Source: Trifolium pratense
Taxonomy: Eukaryota > Streptophyta > Magnoliopsida > Fabales > Fabaceae
Length of the DNA stretch: 64,000 nt
Assembly: GCF_020283565.1 (NCBI RefSeq)
Contig: NC_060059.1
Location: 9,865,501 to 9,929,500, forward strand
Direction: 5' to 3'
The notes under the pieces were generated by a model. It saw nothing but the letters and a program-made list of their open reading frames with translations, was not told the DNA's origin and searched no databases. Shown piece after piece: positions 21,832 through 34,679 of the stretch; positions within the stretch are counted from its first letter, which is position 1; each line of letters begins with the position of its first letter. The position numbers were made by a program, and so were the translations under genes.

Positions 21832-24179
21832 CTTTCTTATTTTTTTTTTCTTTCTTTTTTAAACTTCCTTTTCCCCTTCAGAAAACGCTAATGTCTAGTT
21901 CTTCCACTTCTTTGTTCCTTACGATTCACAATGTCTTAGCTGAGATTATTATTTATTTATTTACTAATAGCAGAGATTATTATTGTGTTTAGATTTATGT
22001 AATCATTAACATGATGTTGGTTGGCTTAGAAACCCAAATTATGCACATTCACATAAAAATTATGCATAGGATAACTTAATTATTCCATCCTATTTAACCA
22101 AATAAAGGAAGAAATTAAAATATATCTTTTATCCCATCTTTAATGAAAACAAACATGTGACTGGCCTGGAGATTAAAATTGGAATAAGGGGTATGTGAGG
22201 TGATACCTCATTTCTTAAGTTTTGTTTAATTTGCGAGTTTGGTGGAGACGACATGAGGTGAGAGTTTTTGGGATAAAAAAAATAGATTTTTATTTTTTTT
22301 TACATTTGATTTACTATGATTATCTTTGATTGTAATAGGTTTTGTTTCAAAAAAAAAATAAATTAATATATATGTGAAAAAGTATCAAGTTTAAATTTTA
22401 GAACAAATACAAGTACATTTTTCTTATATTTTATTATAAATGGGGAATATATAATGTCACGGTCACTTTTATTTTAAGAAGTCCAAGCTTAATTGAGAGT
22501 TGAGAGCAAGCACCGTGAAGAATAGAGAATTTCTCTCGTGATAGAATTTTATTGAAGAGAGTTCAATGAAAATCTACACTATTCAAATCTTCTTCAATCT
22601 ACACCACATGAAGTTAACATGATGAATGGTTGAAATGCACAGTAAAAAAAACAATGTCACTGCATAGAATTTATTCCCCACCATGCATGTGTCTACTTTA
22701 TATGAACTTCTCAAAAATATTTTAAAGGTAATATACTTTTATTTAAAAAAGAATTTTATAGTTCCTGTAAACATAAGTTAGTTCTCAGAGACATTTCATG
22801 TTATTGTAGTAATTGGGGTTCGAACCCCGGTACTCCCACTTATTTACTTTAAAAAAGTGAAATTATAGCCACTAAGCTACTTGACCAAAATAAATTATAA
22901 GAATTTTATAAAAACAAAATTGAGAACAAAAATAATATTTTGTTAAAAGTTTAATAAAATGGGGATAGTCTACACTACAACTCCCTAAATTTTTTATTAA
23001 ATATAGTAAGTTTCACCTTTAGACCATATTCATATATAGTAAACCTTATTGTGTACAAAAATTACACTCTACTAAAACAAAACAATTTCTAAGACAAGAA
23101 AACAAAATAAGAGTATTAGGAAAATAAGAAGACACACTATCAATAAACTAGAACCTCTCGAAAGCACCACCATGAGAAGAATAACACTCGTCAGGAAGAG
23201 AGAGAAACTAGGATCAACCACGGGTAGGACAAAGCAACAAGAAGACCTCTAATTCCCCTGAGCCACCGAGACCCAACACGACACCCAAACAAACTCTATT
23301 GATTTCAGCATAAAGTATGGTGGATATCCCACTCGTAAAAGGTACAGAGGGAGCATGAATTTTTACCTAAAATCCACTTCTAAAATAAAAATTTAACCCT
23401 ATCAACTAGACACTCGACATAAAACTCCCTTCTATATATATTGAATATTTGTAGTAACAATAAATTTGATTTTGTTCAAGTTTTAGAATTTTCTATCAAA
23501 ATTACAAGTACACATTATAGTTCTGTCAAACTGAAAATTTGATAAAAATATGGCCATATAGTATGTTACAAAATCACATACATAAATAATAAACAATTCA
23601 AACATCCGAACTTAGAGATATATAATTCATAATTAACAAACTGATCAAGCATTTGATGTCAATAAAAATAAACAATAAATGCCAATGAGCTTGCTTATGA
23701 CACACTTGCAAATTGAATTTTTCCCTGTAGTCAAAATTTGGCATTCTAGCCATTACTACATTGGTGATTGTTGTATTAAGATGAAACATTGCATATCTCA
23801 AGTAGATATTTTATTTTTAAAGAAATGAAATTTCAACCTTAAAATTTAAAATTTATCGTATCCGTTCTTAATCAAACAGTCACCAATATAATAACTTGAT
23901 GAGTTTAGAATTTAGACTTAAAACAATTGGCCTATAATTATATAACTTATGTTTAATATAACGGTGAGTATTTTAAAATCACAGTATTCACCGTAATTTT
24001 GTAAAAACTACACTATATAGCTTCTATAAAATTACAGTGAATACATAACATAATTGAAAACATACAAAAGATACTCATAGTCTTACACCTTGTGATTTTA
24101 AAATAGGCCAAATTTGCAAGTTAATAATCACCCTTTTTCATGCTCAGAACCCAAAAACTCTGATATGCATGCATATGTT
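21832..24179. other. AT-rich spacer, no gene seen
   Basis: Around 22805-22880 the string GGGGTTCGAACCCC with neighbouring CACTAAGCTACTTGAC resembles a tRNA-derived repeat fragment. A 61-bp hairpin lies at 23984-24044. Open frames have no recognisable domain. The right end is the 3' flank of the trihelix gene. Confidence 0.4.
23984..24044. repeat. 61-bp hairpin near the 3' end of the trihelix gene
   Basis: Arms GTATTCACCGTAATTTTGTA and its near-complement (TATAAAATTACAGTGAATAC) enclose a loop of about 20 bases. Arm identity is about 85-90 percent by eye. Confidence 0.6.
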
Positions 24180-26985
24180 TCAAAGGTCATCATCATCTGT
24201 CACCTTAAGTCCCAAACACCAAGGTCTTGTAATTTTGACTCCACAATCCACTGACCTTCTTAGAGACATACTAATCTCATCCCATATTTTCTTGCACTCA
24301 ACACCATTCCTATTAAATCCCATATACACCATTTTTTCACCTATTTCATCCCAAACACAATCATCCAAATACCCTTTTTCTCTTACTTGATGTTCAAAAC
24401 TAGTCCTTAATTGTATCAAACTTGAAATCTCCATTTCTGTCCATCCATGATCCACATTTCCAAAAGGGTGTTCATAATTTGTATTACTTTCATTCTTACT
24501 TGATGCTTCAACTCCAATGTGTTTTCTTACAACTTCTAACAATGCTGAATCTCTTGCTTCAACCCAAGCTTTTTCTTTAGCCCAAAGTTCATGTATTTCT
24601 TGATCAAACCTCATTGACTCTTTTCTCTTCCTTTCTTCTTCTCTTAAAGCCATCTCTTGTTCTCTTTGTTCAACAACACTTAACATTCTCTCCATCCAAG
24701 CATCTTGAGTCTCTATAATCTTCTTCATATGAGAATCAACAATCTCCTCCACTTTACCTCTCCAACTTTTCCTCCCCCTCCTATCACTTTTATCCACCCC
24801 TTTCTGCTTTGATGTCTTCATCGTGTGTGCAATGGCCGAGAGATCCTCGTCATTGTTTTCAGATGAAGATGTCTCGAATTCAGATGAATTCGAGAAACTT
24901 AGACTCTCCGAGTACTTGAGGTTATTGATCAAATTATGATCAACTACACCATTGATATTTTCTTGGTTGATTGTGAAATTTGGAGTTTGAGTAGCAACAA
25001 CAGCATCAACATGAGGTGTATTTTTGTCTGAAGTTGAGGCTTCTCCACATATTGCTTCAAGCTGTCTGAAGAATCTATAGTGTTTACCATCTTGTCTACT
25101 AGCTTTACCTTCCTTGGTTTTCTTGTAATACTTGTACAAATTCTCAAACTTTTCTTTGCATTTCTTTCCACTTCTTTGGTACCCAAATTCCTCAGCCATT
25201 ATCCTAAATTTCACAAGGAGATCACAAGCTATTATGTTATATATTATATTATACACCCAAAACATCACCAAATTATGAGTTAAAAAAGTTGAAAAGATTT
25301 TGTCAGATCAATATATAATTAGACAGACACAAGAGAAAATTCAGAAAAATAAAGAGATATGAGAAGTACATTTATATAGTATATTTGTCATTCAAAAATA
25401 AATAAATTAGACAGCGACAAAATGATTTTCGATGTTGTTAATAGAAGAACACGAGTTGTTTAAAAAGTATCAACTCAGTAGTAATAGTTTGACTTTGTAA
25501 TATCAAAGACGGACAAAATCAAATCTACCTTAAAACAGTCGTAAAATGGTTATTAATTAGTATCATTTTAATGATAATACATCTTTGATGTTTTTGCTTG
25601 GAGCTGCCCCGAAAACACAACTGCAATTGAGATCAATATCAACTATATATCAACCACATTTGTTACAATTTTCTACAATATTATAAAAAAATAAAATTTT
25701 GAACAAATTAAATCTCTCACAAAACCCTTTCCTCTCTCTCCCATTGCTAGAGAGATTTTATGGGATATGAGAAATAGGAAATATATTATTATTGAAAAAA
25801 GAAATAGGAAATATGTGACTGTCATATAACCTTGGGTAAAAAATTGTACTATAATAATGCCATCTTTTGAAGCAAAAAAACATGTACTACTAGTATAAAT
25901 TAATGAAGTATATAAAACACCACACATAATGATATTTTCAAATTTGTTTTGAAATCATGTGATATGATTAATATTGGTAGTACTAGTACTACTACTATAA
26001 TTATATTCTAAAATAATTGAATTAAAATAATAAAAACATTCTGATCTCTTCATTAAAGATGTCAGAAAACATCAAATCTATGCATTTGAATTATCAAAAT
26101 TCCAATAGCCCTAGCTATATAGCTAGCTGAGCTATAAACAAAATTAGGTTAACAAGTCAATATACAAAACAAAGTCAGTCTTTCAACTGTATGATGAGAG
26201 AAAGAAATCCTTAATTTGTACCTGCAAATTCATTTATCATATCAATGCAAGTTTAAAGTTTTCATACTAAAAAGTCAGTGAAAGAAATTTCTTAGACAAA
26301 AAAAAAAAAAACACATGGATCTTCAGTTATAGCTGTAAACCCTTATACATAGCCTGTCATTTTCAATGAAAAAAAGGAAATTATTATCATAAAATAAAAT
26401 AAAAAAGAAGCTTTTTTTTTTGCTAAGCAAGTGATTAAGACAAAAAGTAAAGATATTAGTAAGATATATAGTACTATACCTAGAAATTTCATTCCATAAG
26501 GGTGCTTTTTGATTATTCTCTCTGAACTTAGAATCAAGACGAGATCTGATTTCAAGAAGAGAAAGAGTTTCTTGTCTAGGCCATCTATTGTTAGAAGAAT
26601 CAAAATTACCAAACCATCCTTTATTATTAATATCTATAGAACAAGTTTCTAAACCAACACAAAATGCTGAAGCAGAAGCAGTAGCATGATCTGAATTAGC
26701 AGTAGAAATAGTTGTAGTAGGGTTAACAGTAGAAGAGTAGTCATAGTTATGAGGGAAGGTGTTGTTACTACTACGAGGGTAGAAAACATCACCAACAATG
26801 ATAGGAGGAGGGTCATAGCAGTAATTTTGTGGTGGTGGTGGAAAAGAACCAGAAGCAGAACCACCGTATTGACACGGTGGTTCTGCTGCAGATAGATGTT
26901 GTGTATTGGTGTTTCTTGATGATGATGATGATGATATTAACCGGCGGAGATCTTCCGGTAAACCATATGGGTTAGTGTTGTTCAT
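24180..26985 (-). CDS. PTL: Trihelix transcription factor, PETAL LOSS-like
   Basis: Two coding exons, 26985-26480 and 25203-24180, joined across a 1276-bp intron by a split AGG codon; 509 residues. Residues 5-17 hold a short conserved N-terminal motif (NPYGLPEDLRRLI) as in PETAL LOSS. Trihelix 1 (about 134-200) has RWPRQETLSLLEIRSRLD and PLWNEIS, with the intron cutting the domain, followed by GYQRSGKKCKEKFENLY. A KHYRFFRQLEA helix follows. A basic patch and long charged central helix lie near 300-390. Trihelix 2 (about 422-490, GWTEMEISSLIQLRTS) is more diverged. Two trihelix domains with the central helix define the GT-2 clade; these are nuclear DNA-binding regulators. The ortholog assignment rests on the first domain and N-terminal motif. 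PTL limits growth between sepals in Arabidopsis; the role here is inferred. Confidence 0.85.
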
Positions 26986-27200
26986 ATCTTGTTTATTATT
27001 TTTACTTCTGAGTTGAGAGAGAGAGAGAGAAGGGTGTGAAGAAGAAGAAATGAGTTTTTTAATTTTTGGTGTGAAGTGAAAGGAGACAGGATCCGAGTCT
27101 ACCGCTAGTCTTATAAAGTTAGACTCATATCTATCTCTCTAGCTCAGTCTCAGACAGAGTATTATTATGTAGAGAGAGAGAGAGAGTAGAAAAATACTCG
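26986..27200 (-). promoter_or_regulatory. 5' leader and proximal promoter of the trihelix gene
   Basis: On the minus strand this contains CT-rich repeats (plus-strand GA runs near 27015-27030 and 27172-27184), common in plant core promoters and 5' UTRs. No precise TATA box or start could be fixed. Confidence 0.4.
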
Positions 27201-27299
27201 ACTACTTTGTATTGGTTTCTATGGAAAGCTTAATTTATTACAATTTCTTCTTTCAGCCATCCTTTTCAAACCTAGTAAGACATTATTAGGGAAAAGTTT

Positions 27300-27455
27300 A
27301 TCGGATTCGTTGGACTGTCTAATTTGATGTGATGGACATTTTTGACATCAAGTAGTTTCAACTCTCTCTTAATTACAGTTGCAGGAGATTGAACTGTGAT
27401 CCTTCCTATCAAGTCCGGCGCTAATCACCACTAGACCAACTAATGATTTGTTGGA
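27300..27455. repeat. Dispersed repeat, second copy
   Basis: Shares with 5145-5330 the order ATCAAGTAGTTTCA, then CAGTTGCAGGAGATTGAACT, then CCTTCCTATCAAGT. It resembles a tRNA-related or SINE-like dispersed repeat; ends not fixed. Confidence 0.5.
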
Positions 27456-27757
27456 AAAACTAAAAAGTTAACATATGTTCTTGATTTTAATGTATCAACA
27501 ATAGAAAGAAATTTTATAGAAGTATTAAAATTTGTATACGTATTTTATTTTTAAAAAAGTAAAAAGTTGATTGTTTTAAAAAATAATTACTATTTATAGA
27601 AAAAACAAAACAGTAGAATTTTTAATATGTGTTTTAAGAACTCATGTTAACATGACTTTGTTTATAATTATGTATGACTATACTATATTTGTAACTTATT
27701 TCGCTATATTTCTAATTAGAGAAATGTTAAACAGCGTCTTCGAGCACTAGTTAAGTA

Positions 27758-27876
27758 TTTCCTCTGATCTTATATATAAGAAAAAATTTACTTTTTAGAT
27801 TTATTGTAGAATATGTATCTAGACTATAATAATCTAAAAAGTAATTTTTTTCTTATACATATAGGACCGAAAGGAG
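27758..27876. mobile_element. Stowaway-like MITE
   Basis: 119 bp flanked by TA on both sides (27756-27757 and 27877-27878). Inverted ends CCTCTGATCTTATATATAAG and (reverse strand) CTCCTTTCGGTCCTATATG, with inner CTTTTTAGATT paired to AATCTAAAAAG. This is the CTCCCTCCG-type terminus of Tc1/mariner-derived MITEs. Confidence 0.8.
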
Positions 27877-27878
27877 TA

Positions 27879-29735
27879 TATTGATAAAAAAAATTATCTT
27901 AAAACTTGTTCATTCAATACCTTAAAAATATAAAAAGTAATTCGTAATATTTTTTTTCTTTAATTTTCTATTTCGGTATGTTTAACAAGTGCTCCGAAAA
28001 TCCTAAATGCACATGTTAAAAAACTCAATATAGAAATTTATCTAAAGATCTATGCATTCAACTTTGTGAAAACTAAAATTTTTTTTTTTTTAATATAAAT
28101 TTGTTCATTTTTAAATTTCTTTAACATAGTGCACGTGTTAGCAAACGCTTATTATAAATGAAAAATCTTTGATATCATAAAATTTTATAAGCAAGGATAT
28201 GTGTACCTCCAAACTCAATTCATATTTTGTCTTTTCCTTTTGTCATTTTGTAACCAATTAGGTCATTGTCTCCATCATGAAGATGAAGAGAGTTTTTCAT
28301 AAGCTTCTACTTCTAGCTAACAAAAATTGGTCGTCACAATCTTTTTCAACGCTTTCACTTGCAATTGCATGTCATGTTCAAACCGCACTCCGCCATTGTT
28401 ATTTGTGGCTTTTGGTATTATCTGTTTAATTAGGCAGTTGGGGGTGGGGTGTGTGTGATAATTATCAATGCCCCTGAGACTTGTCTTTTTACAGTTTTTG
28501 GGTGTTTTGGACTGGGTCTGTACTTTTTTTGCATTAATCTTTTGCCAAGGTTACAGTAATTAAGAGTTTAGCTTCGAGTAAGTAAAATATCGCTAATAAT
28601 TTTTTTTTACCAATAATTGAATTTGAATTTGGATTCTCTCAAACAATTCGTCCTATGCAGAGTTTATTAATCACTTGAATTCAATATCTTGATTGAACAA
28701 ATTTATTCCTAAGTAAGGGATTGATAATGATTTGACATTTAGTGACGAGGTCCATTTGAAAATCCTATAATAGTACCATCTAGTTAGGTGAAGTTGGGGA
28801 CGGTTGAACAATTGGTAGATATAATCAAATTCTACTTTTAGATAGAAATAGTTTATGCGAAGACTTTAAATTATTCTTGAAAAAAAACTTAGGTCGTCAC
28901 AAGAATTTAATCATTCTATTTAATTGTACACAAATGTTTGATACAAGATTAAAAGGAAAAATATTTCAGTAAGATGTATTTTTTAAATAAAATAATATGT
29001 AATTTTATATGAATGTGACTAAATAGAATGACCCAAATATTTGTCACCATAAAAATATTACTTTTGTTACTCTTGTACCTTATATGAATATATGAATGGG
29101 TTTAAACTTTTATATATTTTGTTTGGGCCGATAGTTTTCTATGATGAGAAATGCTATGTGGTGCGAAGGAATACAAGCACGACTGTATACGGATACACGT
29201 GGCAGTGATTTTATAGTTTTTATTAAGAAAAAAAGTAAAACATGACTAAACACAAATTGTAATCCAACGGCAATTGTTCATTCGTCGTTTTTCGTCATCT
29301 ATGCTCTCGTACTATTTAGCTTTTTCCTTCTATGATAGTATGATGATTTTAGTTGAGTCTTTTTTTTTTTTTCCTTTTACCATGTTACACACGCACACTT
29401 TCCAGTTCAATAAAAGAATCGGTGCCAATGATAATTTAGATAATTTTTATACAAGTGAACAATGTAGTCCTTAAAACTCTTTGTACAAATATGGAAAATT
29501 ACTGTTGAATTATTTTAGGTTATGTATGATAGTTTGGTTTTGAAAGGGAAAAAAGTAAAAAAAAAAAAAGTATTTTTCATTTATAAATTACAGGAATAAT
29601 TATAAAATATTTCTATTATAAAAAAAATTCTAAATGGATCAGAAGGGTAGTTTTTTTTTTTTTTACTAGTGAATTAGAAGCGGTGGATAAAAGGATAGTC
29701 TAAATGACGTCTTCTTTTCGAAATGAGTTTTTTCT
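27879..29735. other. AT-rich spacer, no gene seen
   Basis: Only homopolymer runs and short frames without domains. No tRNA, LTR or recognisable coding remnant was found. Confidence 0.4.
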
Positions 29736-30075
29736 GTCGAGTGTCTGGTTGATAGGGTGAAACTTTTATCTTGGAAGTGGTTTACGAGTGGGGTATCCAT
29801 CCTACTTTATGTTGGAACCGATATTGTTTGTTGGAGTGTCATGTTGGGACTTGATGGATCAAGAGGATTGGAAACTCTTTTTTGCTTTGTCCTGCATGTG
29901 GTTAACCCTTCTCTATCTCTCTCTTCCTGTGAGGTTTTTTCTTCTCATTCCTTTAAGCGGGGCTTTAGTTTAGTGGTGGTGTGTATCCTTGTTTCTTTGT
30001 ATTTTTATTTTTATGTTTTGGTGGAGTGTACTTCTAGTACCTCTTTATTTTTCTGAACTTTCTTTTGTACCGTTT
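29736..30075 (+). pseudogene. Probable LINE 3' end remnant
   Basis: The plus-strand frame from about 29745 reads a DRVKLLSWKWF-like motif, which occurs at the C-terminus of many plant LINE reverse transcriptases. It is followed by shifted, unrecognisable sequence and a T-rich 3' UTR-like end (TTTGTATTTTTATTTTTATG). The match is short, so this call is tentative. Confidence 0.4.
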
Positions 30076-30213
30076 TTCTTTTTCTTTTTTTTATATATTA
30101 TATATTTGTCATTCAAGAAAAGAAATCGTTTATGAAGTTCTTTCAATTTTTAAAATCTTCTAAATCCATTAAAACAATCTTCATTTTATAGTGATCAAAA
30201 ATATATTTAATCA

Positions 30214-30315
30214 AAGTCACTAGGTTTGGTCTAGTAGTGATACATTTAAGTAGTATATATGTTATAGAGGTGATACCGTGATAGGTTTGATCATCTGTTA
30301 ATAAAAAAAAAAATA
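30214..30315 (+). mobile_element. tRNA-derived SINE, copy 1 (decayed)
   Basis: Begins GTCACTAGGTTTGGTCTAG with an A-box-like TGGTCTAGTAGTG, continues through a degraded B-box region (GGTTTGATCATC) and ends in an A-rich tail. The same 5' sequence appears at 41549. Confidence 0.65.
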
Positions 30316-30375
30316 ATCAAAAACTTAATTACACTTGTTTTAAAAAATCAATTAATTACATTTATTTCAAATATA

Positions 30376-30522
30376 CTCCCTTCAGTCCTAATTATAAGAA
30401 AACATTCACTTTTTAGATACATTCAAAATTTGATGCATCTATACAATAATATAGACTACATACATTAAACTTTCAATGTATTTAAAAAGTGAATATATTG
30501 TTATAATTAGGATCGGACGGAG
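30376..30522. mobile_element. Stowaway-like MITE
   Basis: 147 bp flanked by TA (30374-30375 and 30523-30524). The left end CTCCCTTCAGTCCTAATTAT matches the inverted right end CTCCGTCCGATCCTAATTAT. Inner arms contain ATTCACTTTTTAGATACATT and its near complement. Confidence 0.9.
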
Positions 30523-30745
30523 TAGTATACACTTTCATTAAAAAAAATACTAATAATAAATAAATCCCCCAAGGCCCCAATGACACTCCTCATCATTTTT
30601 CACAAAAAAAAATAAGTGATTGAGTAGGATAGTGGCATATGTTATGATTTTAATGTTATATCACCAATGGGAAAGAGACAGGTGTCAGAGCATCACACGA
30701 TGAAATTTTTATGTGCCTGCATATATACTGCACCATACTACTGCA

Positions 30746-30850
30746 TTGGTCGAGTGACGTGTGTACAGTATTTCAAGCTTAACCTTTTTTTATTGTATTG
30801 CTACTTACTTGGTCGAGTGACGTTTCTACAGTATTTCAAGCTTAACCTCT
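30746..30850 (+). repeat. Two-copy direct repeat, 63-bp period
   Basis: A segment of about 41 bp beginning TTGGTCGAGTGACG and ending TTTCAAGCTTAACCT occurs at 30746 and again at 30809 with two mismatches. Confidence 0.85.
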
Positions 30851-31596
30851 TGGAGAATGTTAACGTGTAATTTATTTTTTTTCAAAATTTATAGTACATT
30901 TTAACTTTTTATATGTATTAATTTTTTAAAATTATTAAATACATAATTTTTATAATAAGATATCTTGATGTATGCTTTTAAAATAGATGTTAATTGTTAA
31001 CACATGTCCTTAAAAAATGTTAGCATGGTCCTAACCCTTTTTATACACAGTAGCATCTTTGTTTAGGATACTTAGCTTAGTTCTTACTTGGCTTAAAGCG
31101 TTTGTGCTGTGATTAAGCATATGCACATATTTATCAAATATTATGTATTCTAGACAAGGCCAAAATATTGTGAAATACGATCAATTAACATGTACTAAAA
31201 GTCTGTATGAGAACATAAAAACATGAATTTAAGACCACCAATTATTATTGAGGCAAAAACATCTTCATCATATATAATTATATATTATCCAAAAAAAAAT
31301 TATTGAAAGAGTGGTAACATTTTGCAAAAACCACAACTAGTGTAAAAAAAGTTTTTTAAGTCAATTATAAACAAGTTTTTATGTGAGTTTCGTATCTGAC
31401 TTAAGAATTGACAACGGAAGAAGTTTTACTTTGTTAAGTTAGCTTTTACCCAACTTAAGAAAGTACTTTTTAAGTCGGTTAAAAGGTTAACCAACCAGCT
31501 TAACCAACTTAATGGGTCTCTGGTTTTTTTTTTTTTAAGAAAATAGTAGCCCATCTTTGTTACTATAGTTTAAACATACAATAAAGACATTATTAT

Positions 31597-32015
31597 TGTT
31601 GAGATTTATCAAGGGAGTTAAGTCACACGTTGGTTAAAATAGTTGAGATTGAGCAATATACAAGTGACTTGTGTGGTTGTTCGATGTCCAATGTATTGAT
31701 CCAACTCAGTGATGCTCCTCCCTCACAGCCCAACGTGGTATCAGAGTCCAATTGGGGGGAGCAATATGTGAGTGGTGTGATGGATTGTGGACACAGAGAG
31801 ACTCACACTTGAAGAGAGATGTTAAAATCTATCAAGTAGTGTGAGTTAAGTACCACATTGGAAGAGTTGAGATTAAACAATATATAAGTGAGATGACCCA
31901 CAAACCTAATGCATTAAGATTTTAGGTGAAAGTATGGTGTCAAAGTCACTTATGTGATTACTCAATGCTCAATGTTTTAATTCAACCTAGTGAGACTCCC
32001 CCTAATGACCCAACA
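31597..32015 (+). mobile_element. TRIM-like miniature LTR retrotransposon
   Basis: Two related terminal repeats (31597-31735 and 31820-32015), starting TGTT and ending CCAACG/CCAACA, bracket only 84 bp. The interior starts with TGGTATCAGAGTCC, the initiator-Met primer site, and ends in an A/G-rich tract (CTTGAAGAGAGA). The left repeat lacks about 57 bp present in the right one. There is no coding capacity. Such miniature elements depend on proteins from autonomous relatives. Flanking target duplication is not clear, and the two repeats are quite diverged, so the element is old. Confidence 0.75.
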
Positions 32016-33643
32016 ATAAAATAAAAAAACTAATTTTTATAATTTAATAGACAAATGAGGTTATTTGAACTTACCTTTCAAATCCAAAGTTACAATACTC
32101 AAGAATCAACTCAACTACTTAAGAATAAAATATGCAATCATCAACCTATAGAAACATGTCAAAAAATTAATTTTCCCCCAAAATTAAACCTACTCTAACA
32201 AAAACCAACCCTTTTAATTCATATATCACAACAACATCATCAACAACAACAATTCTACACAATCGACATCAAGACTTGGTGAGTATTAAAGGTCTAAAAA
32301 CATGAAGAAATAAAAGGGTAATCAAATACACTCACCACAATGCAACGAAGACTTGGTGGGTATTAAAGGTCTAAACACGTCACATAAAGTGGGTTATCAT
32401 CCACTATCCATGAGACACAAGGTTGCAGTCAAAGCGACATATAATGCGACTATTAAGCTGTAATCAAGTAAATCTTCTATCTAAGCAGGGAAAGTTAATT
32501 AAACCCATTAGAAATTATAAATATATAAAATTGCCAAACTCCTCGATTTCTTCGGTCCACTTTTTTCCTGTCCACATTAGTCCCCCATCTTTTCCCCTTA
32601 CAAAAACCAAAAAGCACACTCATATATGGTGAACATTAACAAGTACCAAATTTGACGGACATCCCAAACCAAATAAACCTAGATAACCTAACTCGAAAAA
32701 GAAAAAAAAATCTAGACTTACACTGTACGAAGAGAAGTATATTACTATTTCACACAATCACAAAAATTAATTACGTACCCATAAGAAATGACACCGGTAT
32801 TTCTTCACTACTTCCATTCTATTTCTTGGATTGCAATGAACTCAAGATGGTTTCTTGGATTGCAATGAACTCAAGATGGTTGTTTGAAGTCAAAGCCTGG
32901 AACTTATTCTTATTAGTTTTTCCCCAAACCTCGAATAATGTTGGACCAACCCACAATTGTCCAACATTCTCTAAATGGACAGTATCTTTTAAATCTATTA
33001 ATGTAAAAATTAGTTAGAAATAATAAATGAATTTAGTTCAATTTTTTAACTGATTTTTACTTAGTATATTTTAAGACGGATGAGTACCCTACATTGATAA
33101 TTAATTTGTACTTTCCAAGCTCAACTCACAAATGAGGAGTATACAATAAATTTGACGGCTTTGAAACATGATGTAGCCGTGTGAAGTGTGAACCATATAT
33201 TTAAGTATTTCACAATAGATGATTAGATTCACCTATTTTTATATGTATAATTGAATTAAATTTCATAAGTGTGCATGCATAATTAAAAGGTCGAAAAAGA
33301 GAAAATGGGAAGTGTTCCTTTTGTGTGGTCTAAGATGGTAAAGATGAGTTTCATCTTGCCTAAATAGGAAAGGTATACAAAATGCCAGCTGGACAACATG
33401 GTTTGTTTATCACAATTGTACGGAAAATTAGAGAATGGTAGGGTCATGATGGGGAAATGGAGGACTATATGATGGATTTGCATGATGATTAATTATATAA
33501 AGATCATAAAACAAAGGTTAGGGACATCTTTCTTGATTTACATCATTGGATAATCTCGTATTGAGAATTTCCAACCGTTCTTCATTCTTCTTCATTTTCA
33601 TGGGTCCATTGTCAATTCATATAAGGAAGAATCTCATCATGGA
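32016..33643. other. Gene-poor spacer with a 29-bp tandem duplication
   Basis: No supported gene. A perfect 29-bp tandem duplication starting TTTCTTGGATTGCAATGAAC lies at 32822-32850 and 32851-32879. A shorter segment (AGACTTGGTGRGTATTAAAG) recurs at about 32272 and 32349. Confidence 0.6.
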
Positions 33644-33939
33644 AAATACTATTAGACACATAAGTAGTGGCGTGAGATTTGGTGCAGATATAAAAATGTT
33701 CTTTAGTGAGACAGTAAAATCGTTTATATGTTTGATTTTGTAGAATTGACTTTGATTAAAATTTAGTTGAATGTAAAGTCATTTGTATTTGGGTATTTTT
33801 TAAATTTATTTCAGTATAAAAATCAATTTTAAATCTAGAATCTTGAACATTAATCTAATACTATTTTGATGTCTCACTAAAGAACATTTTTGTATCTACA
33901 CCAAATCTCACGCCACTATTTATGTGTCTAATAGTATTT
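33644..33939. mobile_element. MITE with 77-bp terminal inverted repeats
   Basis: 296 bp. The left arm 33644-33720 (starting AAATACTATTAGACACATAA) and right arm 33863-33939 are inverted copies with only a few mismatches, including a shared GTGGCGTGAGATTTGGTG core. The interior is AT-rich and non-coding. No convincing target duplication, so the superfamily is uncertain. Confidence 0.85.
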
Positions 33940-34679
33940 ATGTTGTTATTTCGTTTTGATGTTTTGTAATTTTTATAATTTTTTCGGCACATCTTGTCCT
34001 GATGAAATTATTTGGTTTAATAGTATATATTTCATTTTTGTCTGTTCAGTTTTTTTTAAAAAAAAAATAAATTATAATCTATAATTTTCAACTTCAAATA
34101 GAAATTAGTGCTATAGGCAAAATTAATTTTAGTCTCTTACGGGAGTCCAAGTACAAATTAACTTTTGTCCCAACTCTTAAGATCTAGGTTCGAACCATCA
34201 ATATTGTATTTAGTCTATGTGAGTTTTGTCGTTAAGCTCCTTGAAATAAAATAAAAATTATTGACAAAATATTATAAAATACTACTTTTTTATGAAAAAC
34301 TCTAAAATGGAAAAAAAAATTAAAACCATACTAATAACTATTTATAATCATTACGGGGAGATTTGACTATGTATACTAACAGCTAGTCTATCTTGGCACA
34401 TTTTGTGCTAAGGAGACTTGTTTGTTAATATATCTCATTGTGACTTGTTAAAAAAAAAACTTTACACAATTAAGTTTATAAAATATTAAGAAAAAAAATT
34501 TAATTATAATTTTTCTCTACACAATTTTTTATTTAAAATGTTGTACAGTTTTCATTGAACGTTATATGACCCAAATCCTAATTACTTCATCCAATCAGAA
34601 TAGAGATTAATTAAGTTGAGCTATTTGATACTATGTATATCTACTTTAAGTATCGTGTGTTGAATTCCGTATCCAAGAA
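33940..34679. other. AT-rich spacer before tRNA copy 2
   Basis: No gene seen. Near 34185-34200 a GGTTCGAACC string resembles a B box without a supporting A box in good order. Confidence 0.35.

Noticed and set aside
22805..22880. Possible third tRNA gene because of GGGGTTCGAACCCC
   Set aside because: Only the T-arm-like part is present; no acceptor stem, D-arm or anticodon arm could be built.
29757..30056. Hydrophobic 99-residue open frame as a possible membrane protein
   Set aside because: Its start matches a LINE C-terminal motif and the rest is T-rich 3' tail sequence, which translates to Phe/Leu/Val.
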